This document shows, one piece after another, positions 1 through 13,081 of a stretch of DNA of 64,000 bases. The stretch spans positions 3,574,218 to 3,638,217 of the forward strand of contig CM037837.1 of NCBI GenBank assembly GCA_021234535.1. The letters run 5' to 3'. Numbering within the stretch: position 1 is the stretch's first letter; every line of letters starts with the position of its first letter. Under the pieces are notes generated by a model. The model had not been told where the DNA came from, ran no database searches, and saw only the letters and a list, made by a program, of their open reading frames with translations. The translations under genes and the position numbers were made by a program. Source of the DNA: Stichopus chloronotus. Its lineage: Eukaryota; Echinodermata; Holothuroidea; Aspidochirotida; Stichopodidae.

Positions 1-1
1 T

Positions 2-139
2 GACAGTGGCCGGGGATCGATAGATACGTCCATAGCTGGGGGAAAGGACCCCACTTCATCTCCTGAGTTGCCACCAACGCCAGTCTTGTATCAATTTGAA
101 TTTCCAACAGAATTGTGTGGCAGACTGATCGGCAAACAG
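2..139 (+). CDS. AKAP1: AKAP1-like exon A (partial at window edge), start of KH domain
   Basis: Reads in frame from base 2 to CAG at 137-139, followed by the donor GTTTGG. It encodes a Ser/Pro-rich linker, then the first KH strand and PTELCGRLIGKQ. The intron falls inside the GxxG loop in phase 0. The true 5' end of this exon is outside the window. Confidence 0.82.
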
Positions 140-3100
140 GTTTGGCGAAATTTCGACTGAACGTTTGGGAGGGGTAGGAAGAGGTTGAGGTCAAGGAGAG
201 GGGTGGGAAGAAAAATAGGAGATGGTTTGGAGACAGGGTTCTTACAATGGGTGGGAGAGAGAGAGAGCTTGGCTATTTACGTCGAAAGTTATCTGGTAGA
301 TACTGGTTTTCATGATTCTTTGATGTGACGTAAATGTGATCGGGTATATCCTAAAAGGTTAGATGGTACAAGATAGGTAGAAAGTTCTTGTGAAACCTAG
401 TGTGCGGTACATTGGTACTGTAAAACCCCTCCATGGTCTTTAATAATGTTGGCCACTGACTAGTAGTGTACGCATATTATTCAACATGTGCAGTGGCTAA
501 TTGAGAAGGATCAGTAACAGTTGCCCCTGTATACATTACCAATCAATGGATCAATAGATTTGATCAATTGATGCAGCCTTAAATTAGGCTATGGCTAATG
601 CTGAGGAGTACCTCACATATTTATTTGTGACCAAGCTTCATCCTTTATCCTGAAAAAAAGTTTTGAATAGAAAGTGAGCTCATTTCTAAAATGTTAGCAT
701 AAGTCAAGAGACAGCACAGTGTGGTTAAATTCAAACACTTTGTCCAAACTCTGGGTTGCACTCTTAAAGTTATTCTTCATTTTGATGAAGACTGCACAGA
801 AATGTATGCTATGAACGATTCTACAGAGTGGATGATCGGGCACTTGTACATGCATTGAAAAGTGTAACTGGAAGCACAGCCCAGAGGGGAAGGACGCCAT
901 CACTCGTCTGGTAGGTAAAACTTTCGCCAGCTGTACAGTGTTACAGTGCTGATCAAATTGAAGGTGTTGTGTTCTGCAAGTAATTCAATTAACATGCCTG
1001 TTAAAACCACCACATTACTCATTTTATCAGTTTCCAAAAGACAAAGGTAATGTGAATTGTTCAAAGCAAATTATGCATTAATGTCATTTTCATCCTAAAG
1101 GTTGTACACAATGTCTGCATAGATTACCCACCAACTGAGTGAGGGCTCCTTTGCCCATAAGAGTATGACGTCACTTCCATTACATCGTCTCCTGTACAAA
1201 ACTGAGCGAGTGTCCTATCTTCCCTCTCTAGAATCTTTGATGTTCCTTACTCACAAATGAATAGTCTCAGACCCTGAATTGGCAATCTTCTGCTGATTTT
1301 AGTTTGAAACTGTTTGACAAACCTCTGGTAAGATGTTTTAGTCAGAGTTTGGCTTACAACATGGGAGGTCCATCAAATGTCATCCAAACCTCGTCATGGC
1401 TCGTCAGCTGTGCTGTAGACTTGATTCAAAACCATCTCAGAGAGTCCCTGCAGATTTAATGTCAGTGATGGATTGCAAAAAATTTTTATGCCAATCAAAA
1501 GCATTGATTAATGAATTTTGTGCAATTGATATAGCCATCATGGACCCCTCCCTTCGATGGTTTAAGAAGTTTGACTTCCGGAGTAAATTCAATTTGTCTC
1601 TCGGCTGGTGGAGGTGGCACATTATCGTGGTATCAGTGTTGTCATGTGAGTGGGAAAGTTACTGGTGACATAATTTGAAGTTGCGTAGGTGGTGTGTACT
1701 GTACAGTGTAACTGCATAACTGATCACCGACTTTTGGTTATCTTTTCCCAGGGGCGCAACATCAAAGAACTGAGGGACAAGACGGGGGCGAAGATATTTT
1801 TAAAGCCGCTGCCAGTCAGTACCAAATATCAGCTATGCATCATAGATGGTGTGTATATATCAGTTATGTCTATATAGTGGGCTCATGTAGGCTGCAATTG
1901 GTTGGGGTGTTGGGCCTATTGGTGATACTTTGAGTTACTCTTTGCATGTGAAGCAGATTTACAGGATTTTAGCCACAGTATTTTGGTTTCCTTAAGGTAT
2001 AAAAAGTTGACCAACTGTTTTTATTTTACACTGGTTTCAGTCTTACATGTGCACTTCAAGCTGGGGTTCGGATTCCTCATTAGAATATCGTGGCATATGG
2101 TGCTTATCAAAACATTCATGGGTGAAGTAAATGCTGTAAATGCTGATTCATTTATACTGCCCTCTACCTTTTGCATCACACTTCCATTTTCTTCGGATGA
2201 AATGGATCCAGGACTTTTTAAGTCTCAAGAATCGTTCTGAAACAGGCTGATTGCATTTTCCCGGGCATATCGTGGACAGGTGGATGAACGTCTGCTCGGT
2301 GCTATGTCACTTCACCATGCATCTTTTGTCATTTTCTTTCCCAGTACAACTCTTCTTTTTGCATTCAAAAGACTTCAGGATTATTACCGAACTTTCAAAA
2401 GCAAATTAATGTTGAATCTCCAGGCAGATTCGTAACTTCTAACTTCTGAATTATAGGTTTTTTTTTTTTTCCAGACCAGCAGATGGTTCAATTTGACTGT
2501 CTCACACAAGATAAGCATATATACACTCAACACAGTTTGAAAAAGCTCTCGCCCTCTTACATTCTCGTTCTTTCTACAACCTATAAGTGAGGTAGAAAGT
2601 GACAATCCTATTTGTATGTGTTGTGTTCTATCTGTAGACGTGAAAGTTACCAACTTTTGTGGTTTTCAATGAATATGGGCTTTAAAGGTTAGGTAGTCTC
2701 AGCTTCAAATACAAGAACTTCGTTCACCTTTATCCTCTTTTCCACTTATTGTTCGTTGGGAAGCAGCAAAGACATCCATGTGCATATACCTGACATATGT
2801 CTCTCTCTTATTGGTTTTAAAATCTAAACAAGCTTAACTTCTTCAGACAACTCGTCATTAATCAATGCAGGCCTTTTGGATTCAACATTGATAACAGCTG
2901 CTTCCTCGTAGAGTGTATTCATACACCCTTTAAAGACACGTGTATGTTTTTAAGGTTTATTGTAATATTCAGAAGGAAGAGTAGTAGGTCAGTTAAATGT
3001 CAGTGGGGTCACTGAGGGCGCAATTCAGAAATGTATGAGTTCCACGACATATATGAAGAATGCATGGAGCAGGGAGCTGTTATTTAGATGGAGAGAAGAG

Positions 3101-6100
3101 TATTCAGTTGATGTAATACTTGATGATAAATACTTTAAGACCCCCAAAGTGAGTGAAAATAGGCTGTGCAATTAGCTCAAAGGTGTTTCTTTCCTTTATT
3201 TGATGTTTCCAGTTCAATATAATTCACCTCGCAACATCATTTAGGTCAGCTAATCTTTCAACAAGAAGCTTGCTCAGAACAATGCTTTAATGTGTAGGTT
3301 TGTACCACTAAAACTAGAAAGAACAGATGGCAAACCACTCAAGACGACTGTTTAATTGAAATGAATCAGTACGTTTTCCCAATCCTTTTATAGAAGTTAG
3401 CACATGCAAATGATCTACAGAGGCAAAAGTCTAATTTCTTGACAAATAGCTTAGAAGATCCCTTAAGTTCCCAAAAATGGCGAGTGTAGATTCTTTTTCA
3501 TGGTTTGATATGCAACCCAAATATTGAGTTGTCATACGTGTCACAGAGCGTCGAAAAGGCAGAAAAGTTGGAAAGGTCGAGAACGATACAAAGAACAGAT
3601 TACGATGTAACCTTGGCAATGTAACTCTCACTTCAAAGCGTGCTCTCTCCATCAATGTAACAGCTCCCTGCATTGAGTATAGACGAGGCAGTTGAAGTTT
3701 CGTTGTTTGAAAGGTATTCAAGAGTGCCAGTGTTAGAAGTGGGCAGTACCAGTAAGAACCAACACCAGTACTTCTCTTGTCCCAGTGCCGGTATTATTAC
3801 CAGTACCGGTACAGTTCTCCAAACCCATGTGTATTTCTAAAATGTTTACTCGGAAAGTAAGTCACAAACTGATCCAGTCAAACACGTATCCAAAATCACC
3901 CAACCCCCTTCAGTCCTTAGAGTAAGTTGAAGTAAAATTATTCATGTTGTTAAACTTGGCCTTTAATATTTCTTATGCATGCTCGATATTTTTTTAGTTA
4001 TAAGAAAAGAAACATTAACATCAGTTGGAAAAATGTAAGCTTAGGCCTGCAAATACAATCTGTCCACAAAGTGACTTCAGATCGTAGCTTGCATTTCTAC
4101 GATCTCTGTAAATGTTTACTCATAAAAGTAGAGAAATCCTGAGACTTAAATTTTAGCAATATATTTACGGACAGCGTGTATCAAGCTGTTTTGTGAAAAG
4201 TTGACGAAATTACATAGGCTGACATACTTTATCTCCCAGCTTTATTCCTAACGTTATACTAACATTAGGCACCTAGGCAGTATCACGCGACTGTGCTAGG
4301 TGAATCATCTACAGAACAGTGTCGTAAATTATTCCGCAAATATTTACACAGTTGGTACAGAGTAATCCTAACACCCAAAATATCTTAAAACTTATTTTTT
4401 TACACATAAATGTACTGCGTGTTTGTGATTATTAATTCATTTGGTAAAATTCTGGCACTCTTCATAGGCCTTTGGTTAAGGTAGGCCCTATTGAATCGTA
4501 CGTGTTACTGAAACTACAGTAGCTTAGAGCCATAGAAATAAATTAACCAGAATAACATCGGGCCGGGAGCAACAAGTGGAGGAAACATCGCATACATATG
4601 CATGGGAAGGAGCAGGGACTGTTTTGCCTTTAATACAATGCAAGGACGCTGCCAATTATGTGCGACTTCGTATTAGTGTGTGAATAGCTAGCTTCTAGTT
4701 TACCTATTTCTATGTGATGTACCGTAGTTGACAAGGACACTACTATTTTTTTTCTAAAATGTGCACCTTACCAAATTAATTCTAGACTGTTCAGGCCGAA
4801 AAAACATTTGTTGGACACATACCAGGGATCTTTCTGATACATGTAATATTACCAGGAACAGGTGTTCTGATTTAAGAAAGCCTGAAGTACATCTCATTTC
4901 CTGTAGACCGATGTTGTTTACATCGAGTCTTGAAGTTTCTTGTACGGAATAGCCTTATGGTAAGATTTTTTTAGCTGACGTTATTTGTGTTGGGCTCAGA
5001 GAATAGTTGTAGTCCGTAATCAAATGATGATGTCTTTTATGATTTTTAGTACTTGTTGGCAGCATCATATTTTTAGACAAGTTTGATATTAAAAGTGTTG
5101 GAATTAACAGCACATTGTAAGGGTAATTTTTGTTATTTTTTGTAAATGGTACAGGTTCTGATAAATTAAGTCCCTACCAGACAGATTTGTAAAGGTAGCT
5201 GGTGGTAGTGGAAGTAGTAATTGAAAGTTTAAATTGGTACCAAGTAGAACCGGTTCCAAAAATACCAGTACCAACTTGAGTACCGAAATACCGCCCAACC
5301 CTAGCCAGTGTTAGGGTACATGCCTTTGCTCTTCACTTACTGTCTTCATGCAATTACTGTACCTCAGTCTGCATAGCCAGTCAGGGTAGTTTGCCAACCC
5401 ACCTAGTACTTCGGATGGTAGAGTAAGGTGGTGGCGCTTGGATGGAATGGATGAAGACTCCCAAAAGTTTACAAGTCCTTGAAAGGATTTTTCCATACTT
5501 TTATTCTCATTCAGAGAACAACTCACTTGCCAATAAATTTGAATGCAATAAGTCATCATTTTTCTTTTCAAGGTCTACCAAAAAGTATCGAGAAAACTCT
5601 GGATATCATCAAACATCGTTTCCCAGAAGTCGACACGAATCGACAGTCCCTCACCGCGGACTCTCAAGGACAGAATGTGAAGATGCCCAGTATGTCTCAG
5701 GTGGGTCTCTCTCTCTGGTCAGCCATCAAAGTTCTTACCTCCATGCCAATTTTCCCCTCAATCCTCATTTCTTAATCAAATTTGGCATATTATGGTCATG
5801 ACATGAACTTGCTATCTGAAATCCAGTGCAATGTCTCAGCCAAAACAATTGGAGCTATAAAATTTCTTCAAGGTTTTTGTGTCTGTAACTCTGTGGCAAA
5901 CCATACTAGATTCAAATATTAGAGTTTCTGTCCGTTTCAAGGTTTTGGTGCGCAAAATTTCAGTGGTTTAATTTGAGGCATCCTGCTAGTTTGTGAGATG
6001 AAGGATTGAATCCTGTGGAAGTTGATCAGTATTATAAAAACTTACAAAAGTGGCTTTCCATTTGTTTCTATCGAATCCCATGTGATTTCATAGCGTGTGT

Positions 6101-9100
6101 TTAATCAGTCGACTGCATAGGACAAATAAAACCGTAATACAACCAGGTATAAGTGTCTCACATTGCTTGTTGATCACATTAGTAGAACCTGGATGAGTTC
6201 TTAAGCTTGCCGTGCTGGTTATACTTATCTCTACAAGAACCAACGGAGTGTATTGTCTTTCTGATTTCAATATTGCAATGTCCCCCTCTGTTTAAAAAAA
6301 AAGTAGGATTCTCCACATTAAGAAGCTTTGCAGTGTTTATTTGATGAGAATTTTTGAGTCGGGTAGTGTCTCAGAAAAGGAGGAAGAGGAAGGGTTTTTG
6401 AGTGGGACTTTTGATTTGTAAAGAAACCCAGCAAATGAGATAAAAGTAGAAAAAGAAGGTGATGACATTTTTGATTCGTTGCCGTAGGCAGGGGAATCTG
6501 TGCAGTCCTGATGTCGTGTGTGTGTATGTATGTGTGTGTGTGTGTGAGACGGTTGCTCGTAAACACTCTATCTCAAGAAGGGTAACTCTGAGTAATTTTT
6601 ATTTTTGGCGTGTAGGTTGCCCATATTGAGTAGATAATCCCTATTGTTTTTGGTGTCCAAATCTTGCATATTAATGAGGTTATGGGATAGAACAAAAAAT
6701 GTTAAAACTGCCATAGTTCCTTATCCGTGGGTCAGATTTGTTTTAAACTTGATAAGGTTGTCTGTTATTAACAGGTTCACGACCCTGTGAAATTTAATGC
6801 TTATCAATAGAGAGGAAGGGATAATTTTTAACTATAAAACAATAATAATAGCCTAAACACCATTATTGTGGTTATTATAAACTACCGTACAAATGCATAT
6901 GGGGCTACATTGTGCAAAATTACTATTGGTTCCCTCGCACACAGTTAACTCAATGGGATTTAAGGCTACAGTACTGCATTTGTAACTAGGTGAGTAACTT
7001 CTAGTGTGAGGGGCCTCCATAGGTTGTCCAGAGAGATAGTCTGGTATGGGGGTCATGGGGTCAGATAGACAAGGTGGCATTTCTTCATGCATTGGAATGT
7101 TAATGGGTTTATAAAAAAAATGAAGGAAATAAAAAAAACATCTGTTCTGTCATTTATTTGGTTAATATCAGTATCCAGAGGAACAGCTGGTAGCAGAACG
7201 AGGTTTCTTAACAATCAAATTGGAATGATTTCAATCATATTTCACAATGTCGGAAAGGATGGAGGAAGCAAAAATATCCACCTTAAGAAGCTTTGCAGTG
7301 TTTATTTGATGAGAATTTTTGAGTCGGGTAGTGTCTCAGAAAAGGAGGAAGAGGAAGGGTTTTTGAGTGGGACTTTTGATTTGTAAAGAAACCCAGCAAA
7401 TGAGATAAAAGTAGAAAAAGAAGGTGATGACATTTTTGATTCGTTGCCGTAGGCAGGGGAATCTGTGCAGTCCTGATGTCGTGTGTGTGTATGTATGTGT
7501 GTGTGTGTGTGTGTGTGTGAGACGGTTGCTCGTAAACACTCTATCTCAAGAAGGGTAACTCTGAGTAATTTCATTTTTGGCGTGTAGGTTGCCCATATTG
7601 AGTAGATAATCCCTATTGTTTTTGGTGTCCAAATCTTGCATATTAATGAGGTTATGGGATAGAACAAAAAATGTTAAAACTGCCATAGTTCCTTATCCGT
7701 GGGTCAGATTTGTTTTAAACTTGATAAGGTTGTCTGTTATTAACAGGTTCACGACCCTGTGAAATTTAATGCTTATCAATAGAGAGGAAGGGATAATTTT
7801 TAACTATAAAACAATAATAATAGCCTAAACACCATTATTGTGGTTATTATAAACTACCGTACAAATGCATATGGGGCTACACTGTGCAAAATTACTATTG
7901 GTTCCCTCGCACACAGTTAACTCAATGGGATTTAAGGCTACTGTACTGGCCGGTATACCATCTCGTAGAATTGCCAGTAGTTTCAACCAAGGATAAATAA
8001 AAAGAATGGCCAAAGATCAGGGCTGTGGTTTCCAATCTTCTAGTTTATTCCAAGGTGAACTGTTGAAAATAAAAAAAAATAACTCACAAGCAACTTGCAT
8101 AACAAACGGCGCAAGAAGGAACCAAACTCAAACACGATACGTATGAAGACACCTTCAAAAATGACATGCGTGCAAACACAATTCATACACTCTGGTGACA
8201 ACGGAGTCAATCAGCCTTCATGCAGCACCTCATACTAACACCTCAAGGTTCTACAGGATATAACTAGAATTGACCTTCTTAAGATACGATTATAAAGAAA
8301 TGCAGACTAAAGGCACTGGTTACATTCCGTGACCTGTGCGAATACTGATAAATGTTAATATGCTAAAACCGTGAGTGGAAGACTCTAGATCTGTAGGTAA
8401 ACCGCCAACCCACTCCAAGAAAGACATTCACAGAAACTAATTGTAAACTCCTGAATAACACATAATGTGTCTCCGATACTAAAATATGTCCATGTTACCG
8501 TATAAAAAGATAGAGCTGTACTCAAAACACCTAACGTGACAGCCTCACAAAAACACCTCACTTCACTCCATCCAGCTAGAGGTACTTCAATACTTTAGTG
8601 GTTTACCTGCACAAGTGAAAAACAAAGGGTCCAGTGTGTCCTATGCAACGGTAGGTTAATAACAGAGATGGAAAAGATGTGTAAATAATGATATCAATGC
8701 CCCACACAAAGTAAAAAACCCCACAACAATTCTCTCCAAGGTGAGTGATACAGCCTCATAAGGTAACGAAAAAGGTCCTCGCGCAACTAATACCTGCAAC
8801 GCACTAAAAACATGTGAGGAAAGGCACCGAATGTCCTTGCTTTTCATCTAGAGAAAATAAGAAAATAAGGGATAAAAACTTACAAGACTATGGCTCTCTA
8901 GGTATAAATGAGTTGAGAAGAATAGATAACTCTGAATACAATCAGTCTCGGGTAAATAGTAAAAACCGTCATCAAAAACTAATACTGAGGTGGCTCTCGT
9001 TGCCAAATCGTCTCGTCAACATTTCTCCTTTTTTTCCCACCCCAGCTGGTCACTCACAAACCCGAAGTGCGCCCCCACAAAATGACAGTCTGAAGCCTTT

Positions 9101-12100
9101 CACAGCTACAGTACTGCATTTGTAACTTAGTGAGTAACTTCTAGTGTGAGGGGCCTCCATAGGTTGTCCAGAGAGATAGTCTGGTATGGGGGGTCATGGG
9201 GTCAGATAGACAAGGTGGCATTTCTTCATGCATTGGAATGTTAATGGGTTTATAAAAAAATGAAGGAAATAAAAAACCATCTGTTCTGTCATTTGTTTGG
9301 TTAATATCAATATCCAGAGGAACAGCTGGTAGCAGAACGAGGTTTCTTAACAATCAAATTGGAATGATTTCAATCATATTTCACAATGTCGGAAAGGATG
9401 GAGGAAGCAAAAATATTGAGGAGGAATCATAACTTAGGGTCAACTGACGAGGACTTTGAGTGTGTTAAAAGCTACTTGTAACAAGGAAGAAATTATTGCA
9501 GAGGCAATAAAGGAAAATTTGCAAAAGGCAGAGTGCCAATTTGAGGCAATCGAAGAGGTTCATGCTGATCTGGCTGGGCTGTTGTCTGATGAAGCATTTG
9601 AGCAAGCAGAAAGCTGGATGTTGGAATGCCAAAAGCATTATACTGAGGAGAGGGAGGAAGCATTGAAAAAGTTGAAGGAGGAAATTGAGTTTCAAATTAG
9701 CGTTGGAATTACCTAAGGCAGAAATTCCACCATACCATGGAGACCCAAGAACATTCTGGTCCTTTATGAAGAATTTTGAGGTAAATATGGCAGACAAGCT
9801 GAGTTCAGATGAGGAAAGGTTGAGTTATTTGATTCAACTAACAACAGGCAAGACTAGAAGCAGCATTGATTACTGTGCGTTTCTTGGAGCTCAGGGATAA
9901 TGTTGACTGATGTCATACTCATACTGTACTTGATGTGTGGGTTGTACAGTATGGCCTGGGTAGGTGATCCCTATTGCTAAGTTTTGGTGGACGTCAAATG
10001 TCGCGGTCATGTTAGGTCACCAAAATAAAGGTCATTTTGGGTTAAAGGCTTGTGGTGTATCAAGAAAAATAACTGCAGTTGATCTTATACTTGTCATGTG
10101 AATAATTCATGTTTGTTGTAACATAACCATGTAGCAAGGAATCACAAAGCCTTTTGGCTTTCTGGTTTTTTGCATTAAATATTTACAGGGTGTTATTCTT
10201 CCAGTGTTAAGTTGAAATTTGCGCAGAAAGACAATTTTGTAAAAGTTAACTTTGCAGTGGGATGTAAGTTTCAATATTTTAATTCCACCAGTAGGTGGTT
10301 AAACTTATGAATAATACTGCTTTTGAGTTTCGGGATTGTAAGTGGCTTGTTTGACATGAAGAGTCCTGCGATATAATGTCGTTATTTGGTAGCTGTCGCC
10401 ATCTTTTGTGTGTCCTATCCTATATGTCCAGAACATAAAGAGGACCTGTTTACAGAAAATTTGTATGGTAAGTGCTCTCCTAGGTGGAAAGTACGTCAGT
10501 CGTATCGAAAGTGTTTCTTCATGAAATTTCAAAACTTCTGCCGAATGAAAAGTCTTTGGTTTTTCATATGGCATGTTATACCAAGTCCTAGGAAATACAC
10601 ACGCAGATGACTGGTAAGTGATTGTTTGGTCTGGAACACTCTTAAGAGAGAGTGGTGAAATCCACAGTTTCCCAGTGTTAAATTTGCAGTGATATGTATT
10701 TGATTAAGTGACATAGTACCCCTTGTCCCATATTGCATTGCAACTTTGTGATGATTTTCTGCACTGCTTTTGATGGGGTATCACTGTCACTCTACATGCT
10801 GCTATTGTCTGGTGTGTTACACTGGTGACAAGTTGAAATTTTGCTTTTAATCCCTTAAGAAAAGAGAGGTAACCTCTGCCACCGAGCCTTGTCAAAGTGC
10901 CGATCAAAATTACCTGTGATAATATTGTGTTCTTGTCTGCCAGCTTCAACTTCCTGATGATGCAGTCAACAACATCATTCTTACAAGTGTTGTGAGTGCT
11001 GGCCATGTGTTCATGCAACAGCCAGGACAGCCATCATTCAATGCTCTCAACAGGCTCAATAACTGTATGAACAACTGTTACTGTCAGGCAGACAGGGTAC
11101 CTCCACTGCCTCAGCCCATTGAGGGTGAGTATAAGTGACTGCCAGTATCTGTTGGATAAGACTTTGCCATTAACTTTGGCATAAGTTCTGAATGAATAAC
11201 TGTTACTGTCAGATGGATACGGTACCTTCACTGCCTCAGCCCATTGAAGATGAGTATAAGTAACTGCTAGTATCTGGTGGATAAGATAGTGCTGTTGCCT
11301 TAGGCCTGCCTTAGGCCTATCTTAGGTCATTATGAGTAACTTTCAAGTGGATAAGGTACCTTTGCTGTCTCAGCCCATTGAGGGTGAGTTATTGATAGCT
11401 GTGAACATGAAAAATGCATACATGTAGCTTATCTTCATTTGAAACTAAATGTGCTCATTATAACTATTTTGGTATTTGCTAAACCTCGGCCCTTTGTAAG
11501 TGTGAGTTTCCTCATGGCAGGTAGTTGATAACGACACACAATCTGCCGGAGAAACGTTAGTTGCTTTTATTCTGAAAGTCAATGAAGCCTATGGTCACCT
11601 GCTTTCACTATATCTCTAGGTGGTGAACTTGTACTAGGTTCATGAGTCAAGTTAATGTTGAATTAAATGACTTATATTCCTCTAGAGACACTTTCCTGTA
11701 TTGTCTCTCTGAAAATTTAATTGTTCTGCAAAGTTTGATGTTTGTGACATTTTGAAGCTAGTGCAGTGGACTGGAACTTGAGGAGGATTGTGCTCCCATC
11801 ACCCATGACGTATACACATGTATAGAAGGTGATGATAAAACAGATCCAATGCATTCCATGTCAACTAAATATGTCATCTAATTATGAATGTAAGTCCTGC
11901 CTGCCACTAGCATTTTAAACTCATGGTTGGCTTTGAAAAATTGTGGAAAGTAAAGGCCATGAATCAATCTACAAACTTGTACGCAATATCTTTCATTTCA
12001 AAGCTGTCAGTCATTTAACACTGAGGTCTTTAGGGCGGGATATAGACAGCTTGCTGAGCTTGAAACTGGGAGGTGATCAACAGGTGAAAATTACCCGTTG

Positions 12101-13050
12101 AAATAGTACAGTGACTTGCTCGCTTCGAACAACAGTACTATACGACGCACATACAATCGTGTGCTTGTATCTTTGAAAGTTCCGTTGTTTGTGTATATAA
12201 GCGGCAATGGCAGCAAATATGTTTGTATTTTTGGAGAAAGTATAACAAAACAAGACAAGTTTTCAATGATTTTGTGTGATGACATAATTTGTAAGTAATG
12301 TGTAGTAGTCAGATTACCTGACATAAGAATTTCTAAGCCACAAATGGCAACTGGGTATGTTGACACATGATCACATCAGCAAAACTTGGTGGCTGATTTA
12401 GTTGCTGTATACAGTACTGCTCTGAAACCCTGCTGAAGCTGCACAAACAAAACTTTTGCTTGCCATTTGATGTGTTTTTGTCAATGAATTTACATGAAGA
12501 CATGAAATACAAGGTACTGCATTACTACCGCAGTATATAGGTCACAAAACCTATTGTTTTTATTGCGTTTAACAAGGCACAGATCCTCTTGTTTTTAGTA
12601 CCTTGAACAAGTGGTCAATCCCGGTACTTTGAGTATTCCCAGTGCTGATGCACTGAGAACACCGCTACTGATTTTCCTTGTTATGCCCAACCCTACTTCA
12701 GCAATTGTACATTTACCTGTTAAGCTTCAGTCCACTATTGGATGTGCTCCTCTTGTAATTTTGTGATTTTTTCTTTCTTTCTGCTTTCAGTCGGTATCGT
12801 GTGTGCTGCTCCTGTGATGGACAGTTGGTACAGGGCCCAGCTGATCAACTATTACCCAGAAGAGAATGAAGCAGACCTCAGATTCCTGGACTATGGCGGT
12901 TACGCCCGCACCGACGCCAGCTGCTTGCGCCAGATTCGATCTGATTTCCTATCCCTGCCATTCCAGGCAGTGGAATGTTACTTGGCTAACATTGTACCAT
13001 TGCAAGGTGAGAGAACCTGATGATGATGGTGGTGGTGATGGTGATGATGG

Positions 13051-13081
<31 letters not shown>

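Larger units (their letters stand above)
7364..9324 (+). repeat. BEL/Pao-type LTR copy 2, split by a solo LTR
   Basis: Near-identical to LTR copy 1 (offset 965 bp) apart from a longer TG microsatellite at 7481-7519 and scattered substitutions. It is interrupted at 7942-9104 by an unrelated insert and resumes at 9105. It ends in AACA at 9321-9324, two bases before a second copy of the primer-binding-like site at 9327-9342. The high identity to copy 1 implies a recent duplication or a shared insertion event. Confidence 0.6.
6312..9900 (+). mobile_element. BEL/Pao-type LTR retrotransposon array: pol end-LTR-leader-gag start-pol end-LTR-leader-gag
   Basis: Two roughly 965-bp units lie head to tail: 6312-7276 and 7277-9416 (the second enlarged by an insertion). 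Each unit carries, in order, a short open segment with an Ser/Glu-rich end (possible pol C-terminus), a polypurine run, an LTR, a primer-binding-like site and the first codons of gag. The second unit runs on into gag. The simplest reading is two or three element copies that share LTRs after recombination. In the first copy almost the whole internal region is deleted, so the gag start (7247-7276) is fused directly to a pol-end segment at 7277. The BEL/Pao assignment rests on the gag fragment only. Confidence 0.68.
5701..10943 (+). other. AKAP1: AKAP1-like intron 3, hosting an LTR retrotransposon array
   Basis: Donor GTGGGT; acceptor CTTGTCTGCCAG ends at 10943. The middle (6312-9900) is a rearranged BEL/Pao-type array with a nested solo LTR, and 9905-10060 is a fragment of the hairpin-headed repeat. 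5701-6311 and 10061-10943 show nothing I can assign. Confidence 0.7.
11125..12790 (+). other. AKAP1: AKAP1-like intron 4 with duplicated exon ends
   Basis: Donor GTGAGT; acceptor TTTCTGCTTTCAG ends at 12790. It carries two extra copies of the exon D 3' end (listed separately) and a hAT-1-related right end at about 12590-12695. 11400-12580 shows nothing assignable. Confidence 0.7.

Noticed and set aside
7302..7667. 121-residue minus-strand frame with THTHTH
   Set aside because: It lies across an LTR and a TG microsatellite. The same sequence at 6318-6566 gives a different frame, and no protein family fits.
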